From Pseudomonas putida (GTDB lineage: Bacteria; Pseudomonadota; Gammaproteobacteria; Pseudomonadales; Pseudomonadaceae), in the NCBI RefSeq assembly GCF_001976065.1, contig NZ_MNAH01000003.1, forward strand, positions 248,001-312,000: 64,000 nt of DNA. Reading direction: 5' to 3'. A program made the position numbers and the translations under genes. The notes under the pieces are model-generated. The model did no database searches and had not been told where the DNA came from. It saw only the letters and a list, made by a program, of their open reading frames with translations. Positions 9,279-20,234 of this stretch are shown here, one piece after another; the first letter of the stretch is position 1; every line of letters begins with the position of its first letter.

Positions 9279-10007
9279 TCAGCCCTTGAACACTTCATCC
9301 AGTAGATTGTGCATCGACGTGAAGGCCCGAGCAGCGACCTTGGCGTCGTACATCATCATCCCCGGCACGTTCGCATGGGGATCGGTGAACGAGTGGAACG
9401 CGCCGCCGTAGCTCAGCAGCTGCCAATCCACGCCAGCGGCGTTCATTTCATCTTCAAACGCCGGCAATTGCTCCTTGGGCACTAACGGATCGGAAGCGCC
9501 GTGCAGCACCAGCACCTTGCCCTTGATGTTTTTTGCATCGGCCGGATTCGGTGTGTCCAGCGTGCCATGGAACGACACAGCCGCCTTCACTGGCGCCCCC
9601 GTGCGGGCGAATTCCAGTGCGCAGCAACCGCCAAAACAGAAACCGAAGGTCGCCAGCTTCGAGGTATCGACAGCGGCCTCACCCTGGCTTTGCAGCTGCT
9701 CGAACGCCACCTGCATGCGCTTGCGCAGCAACGGCCGGTCATTCTTCAACGGCGTCATTGCCGCGCCAGCCTCATCGTTGTTCTGCGGACGAACCGATTG
9801 GCCATAGAGATCCGCGATCAACACCACGTAACCCTTGGCCGCGACCGACTTGGCGATCTCCTCGGCCCCGGCGCCAACACCCATCCAGTTCGGCGCCATC
9901 AACAGACCCGGACGCGGGCCTTTGTGGTCGGCGTCGAAAGCCAGGCGGCTTTCGTAGGATTGGCCATCAATCTGGTAGACAACAGAACGTACAGTGATTT
10001 GGCTCAT
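9279..10007 (-). CDS. Dienelactone hydrolase family protein
   Basis: 242 residues, alpha/beta-hydrolase fold. The Cys-Asp-His triad of dienelactone hydrolases is visible: Cys 124 in GFCFGGC, Asp 173 in ASDPLVP and His 205 in AFHSFTD. The family opens dienelactone in chlorocatechol breakdown, but many chromosomal members act on other esters; no catabolic neighbours are present, so the substrate is open. It lies behind the htpG terminator with its own short leader. Confidence 0.85.
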   Translation of the reverse strand: MSQITVRSVVYQIDGQSYESRLAFDADHKGPRPGLLMAPNWMGVGAGAEEIAKSVAAKGYVVLIADLYGQSVRPQNNDEAGAAMTPLKNDRPLLRKRMQVAFEQLQSQGEAAVDTSKLATFGFCFGGCCALEFARTGAPVKAAVSFHGTLDTPNPADAKNIKGKVLVLHGASDPLVPKEQLPAFEDEMNAAGVDWQLLSYGGAFHSFTDPHANVPGMMMYDAKVAARAFTSMHNLLDEVFKG

Positions 10008-10040
10008 TTATGACTCCTGATTTTTTTACACCAGAATGAA

Positions 10041-10064
10041 AAAAACCCGCCGAAGCGGGTTTTT
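10041..10064 (-). terminator. Terminator of htpG
   Basis: AAAAACCCGC / GCGGGTTTTT with a CGAA loop, symmetrical and able to act on both strands; it sits 12 bases after the htpG stop. Confidence 0.85.
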
Positions 10065-10075
10065 CTACAACCTTG

Positions 10076-11980
10076 TCAAGCCGACAGTTCAACCAGCAGC
10101 TTGTTCAGGCGGCGCACGTAGGCCGCCGGGTCCTTCAAGCTGTCGCCGGCCGCCAGGGCCGCCTGATCGAAGAGGATGTGCGACAGGTCGCCAAAGCGCT
10201 CGTCGCTCTGCTCGTTGTCGAGCTTCTCGATCAGAGGGTGAGCAGGGTTGAATTCGAAGATCGGCTTCGAATCCGGAACCTTCTGCCCGCTGGCTTCGAG
10301 GATCTGACGCATCTGCAGGCCCAGGTCCTGCTCGCCGATGGCCAGGATCGCCGGGGAATCGGTCAGGCGATGGGATACCCGTACTTCAGCCACGGATTCG
10401 CCCAGCGCGGTCTTCAGACGCTCAACCAGGCCTTCCTTGGACTTGGCGACTTCTTCCGCGGCCTTCTTGTCCTCTTCCGAGTCCAGGTTGCCGAGGTCCA
10501 GGTCACCGCGCGCCACGTCGACAAAGCTCTTGCCGTCGAAATCGCTCAGGTAGCTCATCAGCCACTCGTCGATACGGTCGGTCAGCAGCAGCACTTCGAT
10601 GCCTTTCTTGCGGAAGACTTCCAGGTGCGGGCTGTTCTTGACCTGGGCGTAGGTTTCGCCGGTCAGGTAGTAGATCTTGTCCTGACCTTCCTTGGCACGT
10701 GCCAGGTACTCGGCCAGGCCGACAACCTGCTCGCCGTCATCACCGTTGGTCGATGCGAAACGCAACAGTCCAGCGATTTTCTCTTTGTTGGCGAAATCTT
10801 CTGCCGGGCCTTCTTTCATGACCTGGCCGAAGTTTTTCCAGAAGCCTTTGTATTGCTCTGGCTCGTTCTTCGCCAGTTTTTCCAGCATATCCAGCACGCG
10901 CTTGGTCAGCGCCGACTTCATCGAGTCGATGATCGGGTCTTTCTGCAGGATTTCCCGCGACACGTTCAGCGACAAGTCGTTGGAGTCGACCACACCCTTG
11001 ATGAAGCGCAGGTACAGCGGCAGGAAGGACTCAGCCTGGTCCATGACGAACACGCGCTGCACGTACAGCTTCAGGCCTTTTGGCGCTTCACGCTGGTACA
11101 GGTCGAATGGCGCACGGGCCGGCACGTACAGCAGCGAGCTGTATTCCAGCTTGCCTTCGACCTTGTTGTGGCTCCAGCTCAGCGGATTCTCGAAGTCGTG
11201 GGCGATGTGCTTGTAGAACTCCTGATATTCCTCGTCCTTGATCTCGGTACGCGGACGGGTCCACAGGGCGCTGGCGCGGTTGACGGTTTCCCACTCAACG
11301 GCCGGCTTCTCTTCGCCTTCAGCGGCTGCCACTTCTTTCGGCAACTCGATCGGCAGAGCAATGTGATCGGAGTATTTCTTGATGATGTTGCGCAGGCGCC
11401 AGCCATCGGCGAACTCGTCTTCACCGGCTTTCAGGTGCAGGACAATACGCGTGCCACGCTCAGCCTTCTCGATGGTGGCGACTTCGAAATCGCCCTCACC
11501 TTTGGACGACCAATGAACGCCTTCGCTGGCATCGCTGCCGGCTCGACGGCTGAATACGTCGACTTTGTCGGCGACGATGAAGGCCGAATAGAAACCAACA
11601 CCGAACTGACCGATCAGGTGCGAGTCTTTCTTCTGGTCGCCCGTCAGGTGCTTCATGAAGTCGGCGGTACCGGACTTGGCAATGGTGCCCAGGTGGGTGA
11701 TCGCGTCTTCGCGGCTCATGCCGATGCCGTTGTCTTCGAGGGTGACGGTCTTGGCGTCCTTGTCGAAGCTCACACGGATTTTCAGTTCAGCGCCACCTTC
11801 CAGCAATTGTGGCTTGGACAGCGCTTCGAAACGTAATTTGTCTACAGCGTCAGAGGCGTTCGAGATCAGTTCGCGAAGGAAAATTTCCTTGTTGGAATAC
11901 AGCGAATGGATCATGAGGTGCAGCAGTTGCTTCACCTCGGTCTGGAAGCCCAGGGTTTCCTTTTGAGTTTCCACACTCAT
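10076..11980 (-). CDS. htpG: Molecular chaperone HtpG (Hsp90)
   Basis: 634 residues from [13 protein letters not shown], the usual Pseudomonas length; the frame is open further upstream, but GGAG lies 10 bases before this ATG. The N-terminal GHKL ATPase holds [14 protein letters not shown] and GQFGVGFYS. Middle and dimerisation domains follow to the end. HtpG is the cytosolic bacterial Hsp90 that remodels clients with DnaK. No sigma-32-type promoter was pinned down in the 81 bases upstream. Confidence 0.97.
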   Translation of the reverse strand: MSVETQKETLGFQTEVKQLLHLMIHSLYSNKEIFLRELISNASDAVDKLRFEALSKPQLLEGGAELKIRVSFDKDAKTVTLEDNGIGMSREDAITHLGTIAKSGTADFMKHLTGDQKKDSHLIGQFGVGFYSAFIVADKVDVFSRRAGSDASEGVHWSSKGEGDFEVATIEKAERGTRIVLHLKAGEDEFADGWRLRNIIKKYSDHIALPIELPKEVAAAEGEEKPAVEWETVNRASALWTRPRTEIKDEEYQEFYKHIAHDFENPLSWSHNKVEGKLEYSSLLYVPARAPFDLYQREAPKGLKLYVQRVFVMDQAESFLPLYLRFIKGVVDSNDLSLNVSREILQKDPIIDSMKSALTKRVLDMLEKLAKNEPEQYKGFWKNFGQVMKEGPAEDFANKEKIAGLLRFASTNGDDGEQVVGLAEYLARAKEGQDKIYYLTGETYAQVKNSPHLEVFRKKGIEVLLLTDRIDEWLMSYLSDFDGKSFVDVARGDLDLGNLDSEEDKKAAEEVAKSKEGLVERLKTALGESVAEVRVSHRLTDSPAILAIGEQDLGLQMRQILEASGQKVPDSKPIFEFNPAHPLIEKLDNEQSDERFGDLSHILFDQAALAAGDSLKDPAAYVRRLNKLLVELSA

Positions 11981-12061
11981 GGTCATCAAACTCCAATCAG
12001 ATGGCAGTGGCCGCGACCTTGAGGGTCGGCGGCGGGTTGTCATCAGAGTTGGGGGCTGTGT

Positions 12062-12514
12062 TCAGGATTTCAAGGGCTCATCGAGTTTGAAATGCGCTCG
12101 GGCCGTGGCGATGGGTTCAGCTTCAGTACTTTGCCAGGCGGTAATCGCCACGTTGGCGACGCGGCGCCCCTGGCGACACACCTGGCAACGGGCCCAGGTA
12201 TCGCGAAACTGCCCGGCGCGCAGGTAATCGAGGGAGAAGTCGATGATCTTCGGCACGCCCGGCGAACCGGTCGCCACCAGCAAGTGAAACGCGGCCGAGA
12301 GTTCCATGAAGCCGGCGATCACGCCGCCATGAATGGCCGGCAATAACGGGTTGCCGATGTTGTCCTTGTTGGCCGGCAGACGAAACAGCAGTTCATCGCC
12401 GACCCGCGAGCATTCCACGCCGATCAATCCGGCGTAGGGAATCAGCTTCAACAGCGGCGCGTAATCCCCCTGCTCATGGGCCCGTTGCAGTTGCTCCTTG
12501 AATGACTCGCTCAC
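12062..12514 (-). CDS. PaaI-type hotdog thioesterase
   Basis: 150 residues, GTG start at 12514 supported by GGAGG 5-6 bases upstream. A single hotdog domain with the motif AIHGGVIAGFMELSA; the acidic residue after the HGG helix (here Glu) is the usual catalytic position of the PaaI/YbgC-like group. Members hydrolyse acyl-CoA thioesters. It overlaps the upstream hotdog gene by 4 bases (GTGA), so the pair is translationally coupled and may form a heteromer or a tandem-duplicate enzyme. Confidence 0.8.
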   Translation of the reverse strand: MSESFKEQLQRAHEQGDYAPLLKLIPYAGLIGVECSRVGDELLFRLPANKDNIGNPLLPAIHGGVIAGFMELSAAFHLLVATGSPGVPKIIDFSLDYLRAGQFRDTWARCQVCRQGRRVANVAITAWQSTEAEPIATARAHFKLDEPLKS

Positions 12515-12987
12515 TTCGCACCTCCGGCGATGGCACCTGCAAAACCCTTGGTCCCCTTGATGCCCTTGCCCATGCGCATGAAAGTGCCTACCACGTGGGC
12601 AATGGGCTGCTTGGGGTCATCCTGATAGGCAAATCCACGGGCGAATATCACGTCGGTGGTCACCCGATAGCACTGGGCGAAGCCGTAGACATCTTTATGC
12701 GGTTCGGCTGCGTGCATGTAGTCGATACGCAGGTCGAGTGTCGGGCAGACTTCGAATTCCGGCAGCACGCAGAGGGTCGACATGCCACAAGCGGTGTCCA
12801 TCAAGGTAGTCAAGGCACCGCCGTGAATCACGCCACTCTGGGGGTTGCCGACGATCTGCGGGCCGTATGGCAGCACCACGGTGAGCCCTTCGGCACTGGC
12901 GCTGTGAACGCGCAACCCGAGAACCTGACAATGTCGCAGCGCCGACAGGAATCGTGTCGCACGCTCAAAAACGGGGTTTTCAGCCAT
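12511..12987 (-). CDS. PaaI-type hotdog thioesterase
   Basis: 158 residues. Hotdog domain with NPQSGVIHGGALTTLMDTACGMS: HGG plus the downstream Asp of PaaI-like acyl-CoA thioesterases. First gene of a coupled two-gene unit with another hotdog protein. Substrate not predictable from sequence; no phenylacetate genes lie nearby. Confidence 0.82.
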   Translation of the reverse strand: MAENPVFERATRFLSALRHCQVLGLRVHSASAEGLTVVLPYGPQIVGNPQSGVIHGGALTTLMDTACGMSTLCVLPEFEVCPTLDLRIDYMHAAEPHKDVYGFAQCYRVTTDVIFARGFAYQDDPKQPIAHVVGTFMRMGKGIKGTKGFAGAIAGGAK

Positions 12988-13090
12988 GTTGATAAAGACT
13001 CTTGTTTAGTTGGCAGTGAAGTAGAGAGCCAGGTAAAAGTTCCGCATTAGAACAAACTTTTATATCTGAAATAATTTGAGGAACTTAACC

Positions 13091-13153
13091 ATGACACCAA
13101 GGCTCTTAAGGCCAGATAGATCTTTTCCACAAGGAGAAACACCCCATGCGTAA
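13091..13153 (+). CDS. Possible 20-codon leader peptide upstream of small lipoprotein
   Basis: Short frame starting MTPRLLRPDR with GAGGAA 7 bases before its ATG. Its stop codon overlaps the first codons of the next gene by 8 bases in a different frame, the geometry of a translated leader. The length is only 20 codons, so chance is a real alternative. Confidence 0.3.
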   Translation: MTPRLLRPDRSFPQGETPHA

Positions 13154-13382
13154 GACTTTTGCTATTGCCTTGATGTTGACCGCTTCCCTCGGTCTCGCTG
13201 CTTGCGATAAAAAATCCGAGGACAAAGCTCAAGATGCCGCCGAACATGCTGAGCAAGCACAGCAAGACATGAACAAAGCTCAGGATAAAGTGAACGACGC
13301 AGCGAAAGAAAACGCCGAAGCCGCCAAAGCTCAGGCTGAATCGAACGAAGCTGCGGCAAAAGAAGCCGCGCCTAAAAACTAA
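13146..13382 (+). CDS. Small Ala/Lys-rich lipoprotein
   Basis: 78 residues. Signal peptide MRKTFAIALMLTASLGLAAC with lipobox LAAC, followed by about 58 residues composed almost only of Ala, Lys, Glu, Gln, Asp and Asn (for example AEHAEQAQQDMNKAQDKV), which should form one long helix or coiled coil. In size and composition it resembles Lpp-like or YgdR-like envelope lipoproteins without detectable specific homology. AAGGAG stands 8 bases before the ATG. It probably sits in the outer membrane; the function is unknown. Confidence 0.8.
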   Translation: MRKTFAIALMLTASLGLAACDKKSEDKAQDAAEHAEQAQQDMNKAQDKVNDAAKENAEAAKAQAESNEAAAKEAAPKN

Positions 13383-13400
13383 ATTGGTTTTTAGCGTGAT

Positions 13401-13433
13401 AAAAGAAAACCCGCCAAGTGCGGGTTTTCTTTT
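13401..13433. terminator. Bidirectional terminator between convergent genes
   Basis: AAAAGAAAACCCGC / GCGGGTTTTCTTTT, a 14-bp symmetrical stem with A- and T-rich flanks; serves the small lipoprotein (plus) and the MAPEG gene (minus). Confidence 0.85.
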
Positions 13434-13461
13434 GCGTGCAGCTTTTGTCCGAACGTCAGCG

Positions 13462-13866
13462 CTAGAGCAAAATCGTTCGAAAAGTCGGACTAATCATCAG
13501 CAACAACGAACAGATTAATCCCACCAGCCAGACCAGGCTGCGTTGCCAGGCCAGATCTTTCCAGTAACACAGCAGGTAGAGGACTCGCGCGATGACAAAG
13601 ATGATCGCCAACGAGTCGATCAACCATCCCGCCGTTTGCGTGGTGTGGGCCATCAACACCCCCACTGCAAACAATATGAAAGCTTCGAAACTGTTCTGAT
13701 GCGCTGCCAGCGCACGCGCACCCAGTCCCGTGAGTTGCGCCTGCTGCTGGCGTGGCAAGTGATTATTGTAGCCGCCCTGCTCTTTCATGGCCGTGGTCAC
13801 GGGCATGCGCGCCACGTAAATCAGTACAGCACTGATGAACACGCACCAGAATGGAATACTCATCAA
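13462..13866 (-). CDS. MAPEG family membrane protein
   Basis: 134 residues with four hydrophobic segments. The pattern NNHLPRQQQAQLTGLGARALAAHQNSFEAF near 30-60 matches the MAPEG family (microsomal glutathione S-transferase-like), including the Asn-Glu core of the second helix. Bacterial members have unknown substrates. It overlaps the upstream DUF599 gene by 4 bases (ATGA) and is probably co-translated with it. Confidence 0.8.
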   Translation of the reverse strand: MMSIPFWCVFISAVLIYVARMPVTTAMKEQGGYNNHLPRQQQAQLTGLGARALAAHQNSFEAFILFAVGVLMAHTTQTAGWLIDSLAIIFVIARVLYLLCYWKDLAWQRSLVWLVGLICSLLLMISPTFRTILL

Positions 13867-14600
13867 GCGACCTCTTTATTTACCTCGGGCAAAGGCGCCT
13901 CTGTAGGGGTATAGACCATGACATCGAGAACGTCGGAGTGAAACTCGCGGCGGTACAGCACAAACACCACGCCGGCACTCATCAACATGAACAACCAGGG
14001 GCTGACGAACCAGGCCAGCATGGTCATGCCGAAGTAATAGGAACGCAGGCCGAAGTTGAACTGGTTGGCCGCCATGGAAATAACCCGCGCCGCGCGATTG
14101 GCAAAGGCCTTGCGCTCCTGCTCCGACACATGCCGCTCACCGACCATGGGGGCCGAGCCCACCAGGATGGCGGCGAAGTTGTACTGGCGCATGCACCAGC
14201 TGAAGGTAAAGAACGCATAGACGAATACCAGCGCCAGGCATAACAACTTGATCTCCGACATCCCCTGGGACGCCTGCTGCACCATCGGGATATCGGCCAG
14301 CAACGACACCGCCCTTTCGGACGCCCCGAGCACCGTGAGGATACCGGCCAGGATAATCAGGGTGCTGGAGGCAAAGAACGACGCATTGCGCTCCAGGTTG
14401 CCGATCACGCTGGCATCGGCGATGCGGTTGTCGCGCAGCAGCATGCGGCGCATCCAGTCTTCGCGATACAGATGCAGCACGCTGGCCAGGCAAGCGGTGT
14501 CACGGCCCTTCCAGGTCGCATAGCGGGTGTAACCGCCCCAGCAGATCACGAACCAGATGGCAGCGAGTATGTGGATCAGGTTGGCTTGGATGAACGACAT
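13863..14600 (-). CDS. DUF599 family membrane protein
   Basis: 245 residues from MSFIQANLIHILAAIW; this ATG is preferred over an upstream in-frame one because the extra 25 residues are polar and run into a REP. Four or so hydrophobic helices: N-terminal, about 80-100, 120-140 and 190-215. Matches the DUF599 family of inner-membrane proteins; function unknown. Coupled with the MAPEG gene. Confidence 0.8.
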   Translation of the reverse strand: MSFIQANLIHILAAIWFVICWGGYTRYATWKGRDTACLASVLHLYREDWMRRMLLRDNRIADASVIGNLERNASFFASSTLIILAGILTVLGASERAVSLLADIPMVQQASQGMSEIKLLCLALVFVYAFFTFSWCMRQYNFAAILVGSAPMVGERHVSEQERKAFANRAARVISMAANQFNFGLRSYYFGMTMLAWFVSPWLFMLMSAGVVFVLYRREFHSDVLDVMVYTPTEAPLPEVNKEVA

Positions 14601-14639
14601 GCGAGTCCTTTTGATGTGATGACAAAACACTGGGACCTT

Positions 14640-14727
14640 GTGGGAGCGAGCCTGCTCACGAAAGCGCAAGATCAATCAACATGTGCGTCGAACATGCCGA
14701 CGCCTTCGCGAGCAGGCTCGCTCCCAC
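14640..14727. repeat. REP pair (inverted) inside a longer inverted repeat
   Basis: GTGGGAGCGAGCCTGCTCAC and its inverted partner about 50 bases away. The pair is bounded by CTGGGACCTT on the left and AGGTCCCAG on the right, so the palindrome extends about 10 bases beyond the REP unit on each side. Confidence 0.85.
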
Positions 14728-14790
14728 ATGAGGTCCCAGCAGTCTTTCGACGTTAGCGCAACGCAAAAGACACCGCACTCCAGGTAAAAA

Positions 14791-14822
14791 AAATGCCCCG
14801 TATCGATTGATACGGGGCATTT
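14791..14822 (-). terminator. Terminator of brnQ
   Basis: AAATGCCCCGTATC / GATACGGGGCATTT, a perfect 14-bp stem with a GATT loop; T-rich on the minus strand side. It lies 43 bases after the brnQ stop. Confidence 0.9.
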
Positions 14823-14864
14823 CTGTTTTTGCTCACCGGCCCGCTCGTGACGGGCTGGTAACGC

Positions 14865-16178
14865 TTAAGCCAGCGCTTCTTCGCGCTTGCCCAGCAGACG
14901 GTCGCACACCACGGCGACCACCAGGGTCATCACCGAAGGCACCAGCCACGCCAGGCCTTGCTCGCTGAGCGGCAGGTGCGACAGTTGAGTCGGCATCCAG
15001 TCCGCCAGGCCGGCACCCTTGAGGGCGTCGATCAGGCCAAAGATGAACGACACCAGCATCACCGGACCAACGATGCGGCCTTGTTCATGCCAGAAGTCCT
15101 TGCAGAAGCTCAGGGCCACCAGGGCGATGCACGGCGGGTAGATCGCGGTCAGTACCGGGATCGAGAACGCGATCAGCTTGGTCAGGCCCAGGTTGGACAC
15201 CAGCAGGGAGAACGCTGCGAGGATGATCACCAGGGTCTTGTAGGACAGTGGCAGCACCCGGCTGAAGTACTCGGCGCAGGCACAGGTCAGGCCAACTGCG
15301 GTGACCAGGCAGGCCAGCGAGATCAGCACGGCAAGGAAACCGCTGCCCAGGGAGCCGAAGGTGTGCTGCACGTAGGCGTGCAGTACGGCCGCGCCATTGG
15401 TGGCACCGGCGGCGACTTCATGGCTGCCCGCACCCAGACGGAACAGGCTGATGTAGACCAGTGCCAGGCCCACGCCGGCAATCAGGCCGGCAATGATCGC
15501 GTAACGGGTGATCAACGCCGGCGACTCGACACCGCGAGAGCGGATGGCGTTGACGATAACGATGCCGAACACCAGTGCACCGAGGGTATCCATGGTCAGG
15601 TAACCGTTGATGAAGCCCTGGGAGAACGGTGCCGCCACGTATTCAGGCGTTGCATGGCCTATGTCACCCGCTGGCAAGGCGAACGCGGCAATACCGAGCG
15701 CAGCCAGGGCGATGATTTTCAGCGGTGCGAGGAAACGTCCGACGGTATCGAGCAAACGACCCGGGTACAGCGAGATGAAGAACACCACCAGGAAGTACAC
15801 GGAACTGTAGAGGAACAGCGCCAGTGGGCTTTCGCCGGTCAGGGGCGCCAGGCCGACTTCGAACGACACGGTTGCGGTGCGCGGCGTGGCGAACAGTGGG
15901 CCGACAGCGAGGTAGCACGCCGCCGCGAGCAGGCCACCGGCGATCTTGCCGATCGGGCTGCTCAGGGCATCCATGGCGCCCCCCACCTTGGCCAGGGCCA
16001 CGACGGTGACCACGGGCAGGCCGACTGCAGTGATCAGGAAGCCCAGCGCCGCCATCCAGACGTGAGGCCCGGACTGCAAACCGACGATAGGCGGGAAGAT
16101 GATGTTGCCAGCCCCGACGAACAGGGCAAACGTCATAAAACCAAGTGCCAGGATGTCCTGGCCTTTCAACACTTTCAT
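14865..16178 (-). CDS. brnQ: Branched-chain amino acid carrier BrnQ
   Basis: 437 residues with about 12 hydrophobic segments, LIVCS family. N-terminus [30 protein letters not shown] is the conserved family start, so the ATG is secure even though no good ribosome binding site precedes it (the bases before it read TATTTCCTTA). Sodium- or proton-coupled importer of Leu, Ile and Val in the inner membrane. Monocistronic, with a strong terminator and a leader holding two perfect hairpins. Confidence 0.93.
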   Translation of the reverse strand: MKVLKGQDILALGFMTFALFVGAGNIIFPPIVGLQSGPHVWMAALGFLITAVGLPVVTVVALAKVGGAMDALSSPIGKIAGGLLAAACYLAVGPLFATPRTATVSFEVGLAPLTGESPLALFLYSSVYFLVVFFISLYPGRLLDTVGRFLAPLKIIALAALGIAAFALPAGDIGHATPEYVAAPFSQGFINGYLTMDTLGALVFGIVIVNAIRSRGVESPALITRYAIIAGLIAGVGLALVYISLFRLGAGSHEVAAGATNGAAVLHAYVQHTFGSLGSGFLAVLISLACLVTAVGLTCACAEYFSRVLPLSYKTLVIILAAFSLLVSNLGLTKLIAFSIPVLTAIYPPCIALVALSFCKDFWHEQGRIVGPVMLVSFIFGLIDALKGAGLADWMPTQLSHLPLSEQGLAWLVPSVMTLVVAVVCDRLLGKREEALA

Positions 16179-16218
16179 TAAGGAAATACCACACTACTGA
16201 ATCGGAATTTAGAGAGGG

Positions 16219-16262
16219 ATTTCCCTATGGGTGAGGGAAATGCTGTCGGTCCGTATGGGACC
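16219..16262 (-). promoter_or_regulatory. Two tandem hairpins in the brnQ leader
   Basis: Perfect stem ATTTCCCT / AGGGAAAT (loop 7) at 16219-16241 and GGTCC / GGACC (loop 5) at 16248-16262, 41 and 70 bases upstream of the brnQ ATG. Neither has a T run, so they are not simple terminators. A regulatory leader is possible but unproven. Confidence 0.4.
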
Positions 16263-16418
16263 AACCCTTTTAGCGCGTTGCGGCCTTGTGGGCTGCGGAC
16301 GCAAAAATGGCGCGTATCCTAACGAATTTGCACGCCAAACGCACTGTTAGGGTGCGATCTATCCGATACGCGACACTTCAATGTCGCGTTTACATACCTA
16401 ATTTTCTACCTTGGCACA

Positions 16419-16449
16419 GATCGTTCCCACGCTCTGCGTGGGAACGATC
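16419..16449. repeat. Short palindromic element, GATCGTTCCCACGC family
   Basis: GATCGTTCCCACGC, TCT loop region, GCGTGGGAACGATC: a 31-bp perfect palindrome. It is the single-hairpin form of the larger elements at 47305 and 63296. Confidence 0.8.
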
Positions 16450-16462
16450 ACCCGGAAACGAC

Positions 16463-16486
16463 AAAGGCCACCCGAAGGTGGCCTTT
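16463..16486 (-). terminator. Terminator of the suc operon
   Basis: AAAGGCCACC / GGTGGCCTTT with a CGAA loop, 31 bases after the sucD stop. Confidence 0.8.
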
Positions 16487-16516
16487 GTTTGGTGAAGCGT
16501 CAGTTAAGCACGAGGC

Positions 16517-17398
16517 TTACTTGACAGCCCAACCCGTCAGCTCGGCCAGGGCCTTGCCGATGTCTGCCAGCGAACGCACGGTTTTAACGCCTGCGTCTTG
16601 CAGAGCAGCGAATTTCTCGTCTGCAGTGCCTTTGCCGCCAGAGATGATTGCGCCAGCATGGCCCATGCGCTTGCCCGGAGGAGCAGTCACACCAGCGATG
16701 TAGGAAACAACCGGCTTGGTCACGTGTGCCTTGATGTAGGCAGCCGCTTCTTCTTCAGCCGAACCGCCGATCTCACCGATCATTACGATCGCTTCGGTCT
16801 TCGGGTCTTCCTGGAACAGCTTCAGGATGTCGATGAAGTTCGAACCCGGGATCGGGTCACCACCGATGCCGACGCAAGTCGACTGACCGAAACCGGCGTC
16901 AGTAGTCTGCTTCACAGCTTCGTAGGTCAGGGTGCCGGAACGGGAAACGATACCGACCTTGCCTGGCAAGTGAATGTGACCTGGCATGATGCCGATCTTG
17001 CATTCGCCTGGGGTGATCACGCCTGGGCAGTTAGGGCCGATCAGGGTAACACCCAGTTCGTCGCACTTAACTTTAGCGTCCAGCATGTCCAGGGTAGGAA
17101 TGCCTTCGGTGATGCAGACGATCAGCTTGATGCCGCCGAAAGCAGCTTCCAGGATCGAGTCTTTGCAGAAAGGAGCTGGAACGTAGATCACGCTGGCGGT
17201 GGCGCCAGTGGCAGCTACAGCGTCTTTCACGGTGTTGAACACTGGCAGGCCCAGGTGCTCGGTGCCGCCTTTGCCCGGAGTTACGCCACCCACCATCTTG
17301 GTGCCGTACTCGATGGCTTGCTGGGTGTGGAAACTACCTTGCGAACCGGTAATACCCTGGCAGATAACTTTGGTGTCTTTATTGATCAGGACGCTCAT
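16517..17398 (-). CDS. sucD: Succinyl-CoA ligase, alpha subunit
   Basis: 293 residues. Contains the CoA-binding [24 protein letters not shown]-terminal domain and the phosphohistidine segment [20 protein letters not shown], where the active-site His of GHAGAI is phosphorylated. With SucC it converts succinyl-CoA to succinate with ATP or GTP formation. Its ATG overlaps the sucC stop by one base (TAATG). Last gene of the suc operon. Confidence 0.97.
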   Translation of the reverse strand: MSVLINKDTKVICQGITGSQGSFHTQQAIEYGTKMVGGVTPGKGGTEHLGLPVFNTVKDAVAATGATASVIYVPAPFCKDSILEAAFGGIKLIVCITEGIPTLDMLDAKVKCDELGVTLIGPNCPGVITPGECKIGIMPGHIHLPGKVGIVSRSGTLTYEAVKQTTDAGFGQSTCVGIGGDPIPGSNFIDILKLFQEDPKTEAIVMIGEIGGSAEEEAAAYIKAHVTKPVVSYIAGVTAPPGKRMGHAGAIISGGKGTADEKFAALQDAGVKTVRSLADIGKALAELTGWAVK

Positions 17399-18564
17399 TA
17401 TTTGCCCTCCGCAGCTTTGACAACTTGTTGAGCAGCGTCGGTCAGGCTGGTAGCAGCGATGATGTTCAAACCGCTTTCTGCCAGTACTTTAGCGCCCAGC
17501 TCAGCGTTGTTGCCTTCAAGGCGAACAACAACCGGGATTTTCACGCCGACTTCTTTCACAGCGCCGATGATGCCTTCGGCAATCATGTCGCAACGAACGA
17601 TGCCGCCGAAGATGTTGACCAGTACTGCAGCGACGTTGGTGTCGGACAGGATGATCTTGAACGCTTCAGTTACGCGTTCCTTGGTAGCACCGCCGCCCAC
17701 GTCGAGGAAGTTGGCTGGCTTGCCGCCATGCAGGTTGACGATGTCCATGGTACCCATGGCCAGGCCAGCACCGTTGACCATGCAACCGATGTTGCCTTCC
17801 AGCGCTACGTAGTTCAGTTCGAACTTGGCAGCGTGCGCTTCGCGCGGATCGTCTTGCGACGGATCGTGGAAAGTCTTCAGCTTAGGCTGACGGTACATGG
17901 CGTTGGCGTCGATGTTGATCTTGGCGTCCAGGCAGTGCAGATCGCCGTCAGCCTTGATCACCAGCGGGTTCACTTCCAGCAGGGCCAGGTCGTGATCCTT
18001 GAACAGTTTGGCCAGACCTACGAAGATCTTGGCGAACTGGGCAACTTGCTTGCCTTCCAGACCCAACTGGAATGCCAGCTCGCGACCCTGGAATGGCTGA
18101 GCGCCAACCAGTGGATCGATAGTGGCCTTCAGAATTTTTTCTGGAGTGTCGTGAGCGATTTTCTCGATGTCCACGCCACCTTCGGTGGAAGCCATGAACA
18201 CGATACGACGGCTCGAACGGTCAACGACAGCGCCCAGGTACAGCTCTTTAGCGATATCAGTGCACGATTCAACCAGGATCTTGGTGACTGGCTGGCCATT
18301 GGCGTCAGTCTGGTAAGTCACCAGACGCTTGCCCAGCCACTGCTGTGCGAAGGCCTTGGCGTCTTCTTTGCTGCGAACCAGCTTTACGCCGCCCGCTTTA
18401 CCGCGACCACCGGCGTGGACCTGGGCTTTGACAACCCACTCGCTGCCGCCGATCTTGTCGCAAGCTTCTGCTGCTGCTTCCGGGGTGTCTACTGCATAAC
18501 CAGTGGAAACTGGCAGGCCGTATTCAGCGAACAGCTGCTTACCCTGATACTCGTGAAGATTCAT
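17398..18564 (-). CDS. sucC: Succinyl-CoA ligase [ADP-forming], beta subunit
   Basis: 388 residues, full length. N-terminal ATP-grasp domain starts [19 protein letters not shown]; the [17 protein letters not shown] loop binds nucleotide; the C-terminal [16 protein letters not shown] and [12 protein letters not shown] form the ligase-CoA domain. Nucleotide-specifying beta subunit. It follows lpd by 196 bases that contain a large stem-loop, and is coupled to sucD. Confidence 0.97.
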   Translation of the reverse strand: MNLHEYQGKQLFAEYGLPVSTGYAVDTPEAAAEACDKIGGSEWVVKAQVHAGGRGKAGGVKLVRSKEDAKAFAQQWLGKRLVTYQTDANGQPVTKILVESCTDIAKELYLGAVVDRSSRRIVFMASTEGGVDIEKIAHDTPEKILKATIDPLVGAQPFQGRELAFQLGLEGKQVAQFAKIFVGLAKLFKDHDLALLEVNPLVIKADGDLHCLDAKINIDANAMYRQPKLKTFHDPSQDDPREAHAAKFELNYVALEGNIGCMVNGAGLAMGTMDIVNLHGGKPANFLDVGGGATKERVTEAFKIILSDTNVAAVLVNIFGGIVRCDMIAEGIIGAVKEVGVKIPVVVRLEGNNAELGAKVLAESGLNIIAATSLTDAAQQVVKAAEGK

Positions 18565-18640
18565 GCTTTTTACCGTCTTCGTTAGGTACTGCGCATTCGG
18601 TGCTGCACTTGTTCAAGTGCCGCACCACCTGTGACTGCTG

Positions 18641-18680
18641 CTTGCGTAGCCTTTCCGGACAACCGGTGCAGCTACGCAAG
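18641..18680 (-). promoter_or_regulatory. Stem-loop between lpd and sucC
   Basis: Perfect 10-bp inverted repeat CTTGCGTAGC / GCTACGCAAG separated by 20 bases that themselves contain CCGG-ACAA-CCGG. The combined 40-base structure sits midway in the lpd-sucC gap. It has no T tract on either strand, so an mRNA processing or stability element is more likely than a terminator. Confidence 0.55.
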
Positions 18681-18760
18681 ACTGCGTCCAGCGGATATTC
18701 CGCGGTGAGTCTTGCATGCAAGGCTCACGACGGGCCAAACCGCCGTGGTTTCTTATTGTC

Positions 18761-20197
<1,437 letters not shown>

Positions 20198-20234
20198 TCA
20201 AAAAATCCTCTTTAGCGAAAAGCTTCAAGCCGCA

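Larger units (their letters stand above)
16179..16516. other. Intergenic region upstream of brnQ
   Basis: 338 bases without a gene. From brnQ outward it holds two tandem leader hairpins (16219-16262), an 8-bp stem ACGCGACA / TGTCGCGT at 16368-16389, a short palindromic repeat at 16419-16449 and the sucD terminator at 16463-16486. Confidence 0.7.
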
